Shown: positions 61,610 to 64,000 of the stretch, in pieces | Position numbering within the stretch: position 1 is the first letter of the stretch | How the letters are laid out: every line of letters starts with the position of its first letter | NCBI GenBank assembly: GCA_963764235.1 | Contig: CAVXRO010000009.1 | Location: 372,001 to 436,000 of the forward strand | Direction of reading: 5' to 3' | Length of the DNA stretch: 64,000 nt | Origin: DATFVA01 sp963764235 | Lineage (GTDB): Bacteria > Bacteroidota > Ignavibacteria > Ignavibacteriales > Ignavibacteriaceae | The notes under the pieces: generated by a model | Databases searched by the model: none | Seen by the model: only the letters and a program-made list of their open reading frames with translations | What the model was told of the DNA's origin: nothing | Program-made: the position numbers and the translations under genes

Positions 61610-62059
61610 ATGGGAACACATCATAAAGGTCCTAAAAAAGAGGTTACGGCCCTCAATACCTACATAAAGCTGGTACGGGCAGTTGAATCATTAAATCAAA
61701 GACTATATCCCTTTCTAACAAAACATTCCCTTACCGAAAGCCAGTTTGCAGTTCTTGAGGTCCTGTATCATATCGGACCGCTGAACCAGAGAGAGCTGAG
61801 CACTAAACTTCTGCGGAGTCCCGGAAATATTACCATGGTTATCGACAATCTCGAACGAAGGAAATTCGTCAAAAGGGAGAGGGGTGAAATTGACCGCAGG
61901 CATTATATCATACATCTTACTTCCGGAGGCAGGGAATTCATTTCAAAGATCTTCCCGGAGCACCTTGATGCCATCGTGAATGAACTTGGTGTTTTATCTG
62001 AAGGGGAACATTGTGATCTTCAGAAGATGTGCAAGAAGATAGGATTAAAGGAAGGCTGA
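61610..62059 (+). CDS. MarR-family transcriptional regulator
   Basis: A 149-residue winged-helix regulator: dimer helix, LTESQFAVLEVLYHIGPLNQRELS, the recognition helix in LLRSPGNITMVIDNLERRKFVKRERG with the wing arginines, and the IDRRHYIIHLTSGGREFI sheet typical of MarR proteins. It may regulate the upstream small membrane protein or the convergent sirtuin region, though nothing direct shows which. No ribosome binding site is obvious. Confidence 0.88.
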   Translation: MGTHHKGPKKEVTALNTYIKLVRAVESLNQRLYPFLTKHSLTESQFAVLEVLYHIGPLNQRELSTKLLRSPGNITMVIDNLERRKFVKRERGEIDRRHYIIHLTSGGREFISKIFPEHLDAIVNELGVLSEGEHCDLQKMCKKIGLKEG

Positions 62060-62064
62060 CCTGT

Positions 62065-62805
62065 TTATTTATTTTTTATTAATTCTTCTTTGATTAAGGG
62101 TAATATCTTTCCGGCTTCACCATAAAAGGATTTATCTGCAAGGTAGGAGATTTCCGTTTCTTCAATATTAACTTCAATAATGTAAGCTCCGTTATCCCGG
62201 GCAACATAGATGAGGGATGCTGCCGGAAAAACGACGGCTGATGTCCCGACAACAAAGAAAACATCACAGTCCCTTGCTGCGTTTTCCGCGGCAATAAACT
62301 GATCCTGCGGCAGATATTCACCGAACCAGACGATATCGGGGCGAATTAACCCGCCGCATTTTGTACACTTTGGAATCTTCCCCTGCATGGGAAGCTCATC
62401 GTTATAAAACGTTTTACATTCTATACAGTAATTGCGCTCAATATTTCCATGGAGCTCGTACACGGTACTGCTTCCCGCCCTGTGGTGAAAATTATCTATA
62501 TTCTGTGTAACTACCGTGACTTCACGAAAAAGATCCTGCATTCCGACAATGGCTTCATGAGCTTTGTTAGGATGAGCCTGATGAATGATCTGCTTCCGGT
62601 GCGAATACCATTCCCACACCATCTCAGGATTTTTTATGAAAGCATTAAAATTAGCAAGTTCCTCTGGTTTGAGTTTATTCCATATTCCGTCCTTTCCCCT
62701 GAACGTAGGGATCCCGCTTTCCGCAGAAATTCCTGCCCCTGTAAAAAATACAACAGAATCAGCTTCCTGAAGTCTGTCTATTAAGCTTTCTGGAATATTG
62801 ATCAT
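62065..62805 (-). CDS. cobB: Sir2-family NAD-dependent protein deacylase
   Basis: Removes acyl groups from lysines with NAD. 246 residues: FTGAGISAESGIPTFRG (NAD), TQNIDNFHHRAGS with the catalytic histidine in ELHGN, zinc cysteines in CIECK and CTKCG, and IRPDIVWFGE. The WYSHR segment gives the tyrosine and arginine (YxxR) that in CobB/SIRT5 accept succinyl or malonyl lysine, so desuccinylase activity is likely. It starts three bases after the TPR gene stop, in one operon with it. Confidence 0.93.
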   Translation of the reverse strand: MINIPESLIDRLQEADSVVFFTGAGISAESGIPTFRGKDGIWNKLKPEELANFNAFIKNPEMVWEWYSHRKQIIHQAHPNKAHEAIVGMQDLFREVTVVTQNIDNFHHRAGSSTVYELHGNIERNYCIECKTFYNDELPMQGKIPKCTKCGGLIRPDIVWFGEYLPQDQFIAAENAARDCDVFFVVGTSAVVFPAASLIYVARDNGAYIIEVNIEETEISYLADKSFYGEAGKILPLIKEELIKNK

Positions 62806-62808
62806 ATT

Positions 62809-63591
62809 CTAATCACTGAGATCATTCAGCAGCTGCCTGGCCTCGGCAAGAACCTGATCATCATCCTGATCTTTCTTCGGCGTATCGATTACCTTTTTAA
62901 GATAAAATTTTGCCTTATCATATTCGTCTTCTTCAAGGTAGGCTTTACCCAGTTCCAGATAGAACATTCTGAAATCCGGGTACAATTCTACAGCTTTTTT
63001 CAGTTGAACCAGGGCACTGTCTTTGTCGGCCCATCCCAGGCCCAGAACCGCTCTTGCGGGAGCCCATTTTTCACTAACTTTTGCATGTGTCCTGCCGAGT
63101 ATATAATGAGCCAAGGCCATGGTATAAGCATCACCGTTTCCCAACTTAATTGCTTTTTCGCAATCGTCCTTTACCTGGTTTACTACTCCGCCTACAGTAA
63201 AAACACCCTTAAATAATGCAATCCTGCCGTTAACCACAGCACGCCTGACGTACACAACCGACTGGTTTTTGGCCAGTTTTACCGCACGGTCTGCATATGA
63301 CAGAGCCTTTTCAAAGACGGCAAGCTGTGCATCCTCCTCATCGCCGTTTGATGCCGGCATTTTTACGGCGATATTTACATAAGAGCGGCTGATCCTCCAT
63401 AGTATCTTCCAGTTATCAGGAGATAATTTATCAGCTTTCATGTAGGTTTCAAGAGCTTTTTGATTATTAAATTCCTCTGTATACTTGTCCCCTTCCTGTA
63501 TTAATGATTCAACTGTCTGGGCCCATGTGGCAGTGCTTAGAAGAAGAATAAATGAGAATATTCTCACGATGGATTTTGTAAAATTAAGCAT
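62809..63591 (-). CDS. exported TPR protein
   Basis: A 260-residue protein with a signal peptide (about 1-24, cleaved after TWA-Q-like AQT) and TPR-like repeats (FNNQKALETYMKADKLSPDN, LALAHYILGRTHAKVSEKW, YPDFRMFYLELGKAYLEEDEYDKAKFYLKKV in part). This arrangement resembles the RMD-like periplasmic TPR proteins that are common in Bacteroidota, role unknown. AAAGGA sets the ATG and the sirtuin gene follows. Confidence 0.8.
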   Translation of the reverse strand: MLNFTKSIVRIFSFILLLSTATWAQTVESLIQEGDKYTEEFNNQKALETYMKADKLSPDNWKILWRISRSYVNIAVKMPASNGDEEDAQLAVFEKALSYADRAVKLAKNQSVVYVRRAVVNGRIALFKGVFTVGGVVNQVKDDCEKAIKLGNGDAYTMALAHYILGRTHAKVSEKWAPARAVLGLGWADKDSALVQLKKAVELYPDFRMFYLELGKAYLEEDEYDKAKFYLKKVIDTPKKDQDDDQVLAEARQLLNDLSD

Positions 63592-63605
63592 AGCGATCCT
63601 TTTAT

Positions 63606-64000
63606 TTAGTCGAAGAGTGATTTGCTAATCTCTTCATCTGTTTCGCGGAAAATCCCATGATTGAAGAGATCTGTGGAGACAAGACTGATGTACTTAGTCC
63701 ACTTGCTATCAGTCTTCTGATCTTTAAGTATTGCGTTTTTGTACGCGTTAACTTTGGCGCTAAGTTCATCCGCCTGGTATAGGGTGATAGCCTCAAGAGT
63801 TTTGGGAATTACCGGGGAAGCAAACTCAAGTTTTCCCTGGTGACTTAAAATTACATGTAAAAGACAGTCCTTCAGGTCTTCAGGAAAGCCTCTGATTTTT
63901 TTTGATTCTTCATTTACAAGCATTGCTGAAATTACTATATGTCCCAGCAATTTACCTTTATCGGTATATTCAAAAACAGGTTCATAACTAATCTCCTCGG
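63606..64000 (-). CDS. YhaM-type 3'-5' exoribonuclease, C-terminal part (cut by window end)
   Basis: The reading frame continues past base 64000, so only the last 131 residues are seen. They match the end of the YhaM family: KGKLLGHIVISAMLVNEES, LKDCLLHVILSHQGKLEFASP with the HD-domain histidine region, and the ADELSAKVNAYKNAI helix. The end of the HD phosphohydrolase domain is complete. YhaM is a Mn- or Co-dependent exoribonuclease in Firmicutes. The TPR gene follows after 14 bases. Confidence 0.82.
   Translation of the reverse strand, partial: EEISYEPVFEYTDKGKLLGHIVISAMLVNEESKKIRGFPEDLKDCLLHVILSHQGKLEFASPVIPKTLEAITLYQADELSAKVNAYKNAILKDQKTDSKWTKYISLVSTDLFNHGIFRETDEEISKSLFD

Overview
The window looks like a chromosomal segment of a member of the Ignavibacteria (Ignavibacteriota, Bacteroidota/Chlorobi relatives). 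The clues are: type IX secretion C-terminal sorting domains of the QNYPNPFNP style on exported proteins (27.7-29.3 kb, 48.2-49.8 kb, plus a decayed one at 4.8 kb); a moderately AT-rich sequence; Bacteroidota-type promoter elements of the form TAnnTTTG; an Aquifex-type aconitase; and a small DUF4295/bL38-like protein. No rRNA, tRNA, insertion sequence, prophage or CRISPR array was recognised. All naming is by reading the sequence and family knowledge; no search was run.

Layout. 0-2.1 kb: two oligopeptide-type ABC ATPases and a YbaK deacylase. 2.2-4.7 kb: a 54-residue DUF4295-like protein, a divergent KamA-family radical SAM enzyme and an NfuA-type Fe-S carrier, followed by decayed fragments of exported-protein genes. 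5.1-10.7 kb: asparaginase, convergent with a compact queC-queF-glnD-murI operon in which glnD is split by a frameshift. 10.9-15 kb: nicotinate phosphoribosyltransferase, a DUF421 membrane protein, aconitase. 15.3-21.5 kb: small metabolic and stress genes (GYD protein, second YbaK-like protein, haem-binding protein, MsrB, YdeI-like, NAD(P)-epimerase, Ada-type alkylation repair, DUF1579, DHFR-like). 21.5-27.6 kb: ProRS, U32 (TrhP/YegQ-like), PepT, OmpA with thrombospondin type 3 repeats.

27.7-34.5 kb is the most unusual region. A T9SS-sorted protein, split by a -1 frameshift at a dnaX-like slippery heptamer, is divergent from an ECF sigma factor, a zinc-finger anti-sigma factor with a periplasmic TPR tail, and a signal-peptide/TPR/CHAT (caspase-like) protein with a C-terminal membrane anchor, itself split at a G6 run. 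34.5-42.2 kb is a surface-polysaccharide nucleotide-sugar operon: GDP-fucose enzymes, RfbA/RfbC, and a complete WbpA-B-E-D-like set for UDP-2,3-diacetamido-glucuronate. The rfbA start codon reads ATA.

42.4-58.8 kb holds MgtE, PdxB, a TonB-like protein with MORN-like repeats, a hybrid PAS histidine kinase without a receiver, a TonB-dependent receptor paired with a T9SS BNR-repeat protein, TrhO with an array of 11-bp repeats upstream, a class II photolyase, a lipoprotein, and an mntR-mntH(UspA)-xthA operon behind a 28-bp perfect palindrome. 58.9-60.9 kb is a second striking unit: a cobalamin adenosyltransferase, a stand-alone B12-binding protein carrying the Wx9EH motif of CarH-type photoreceptors, and two small membrane proteins, closed by a terminator. 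61-64 kb has small membrane proteins, MarR, a sirtuin, a TPR protein and a YhaM-type exoribonuclease cut by the window end.

Three genes (glnD, the T9SS protein, the CHAT protein) are each repaired by a one-base change in a homopolymer. That pattern fits sequencing or assembly errors at least as well as biology, and it limits how far the frameshift observations can be pushed.
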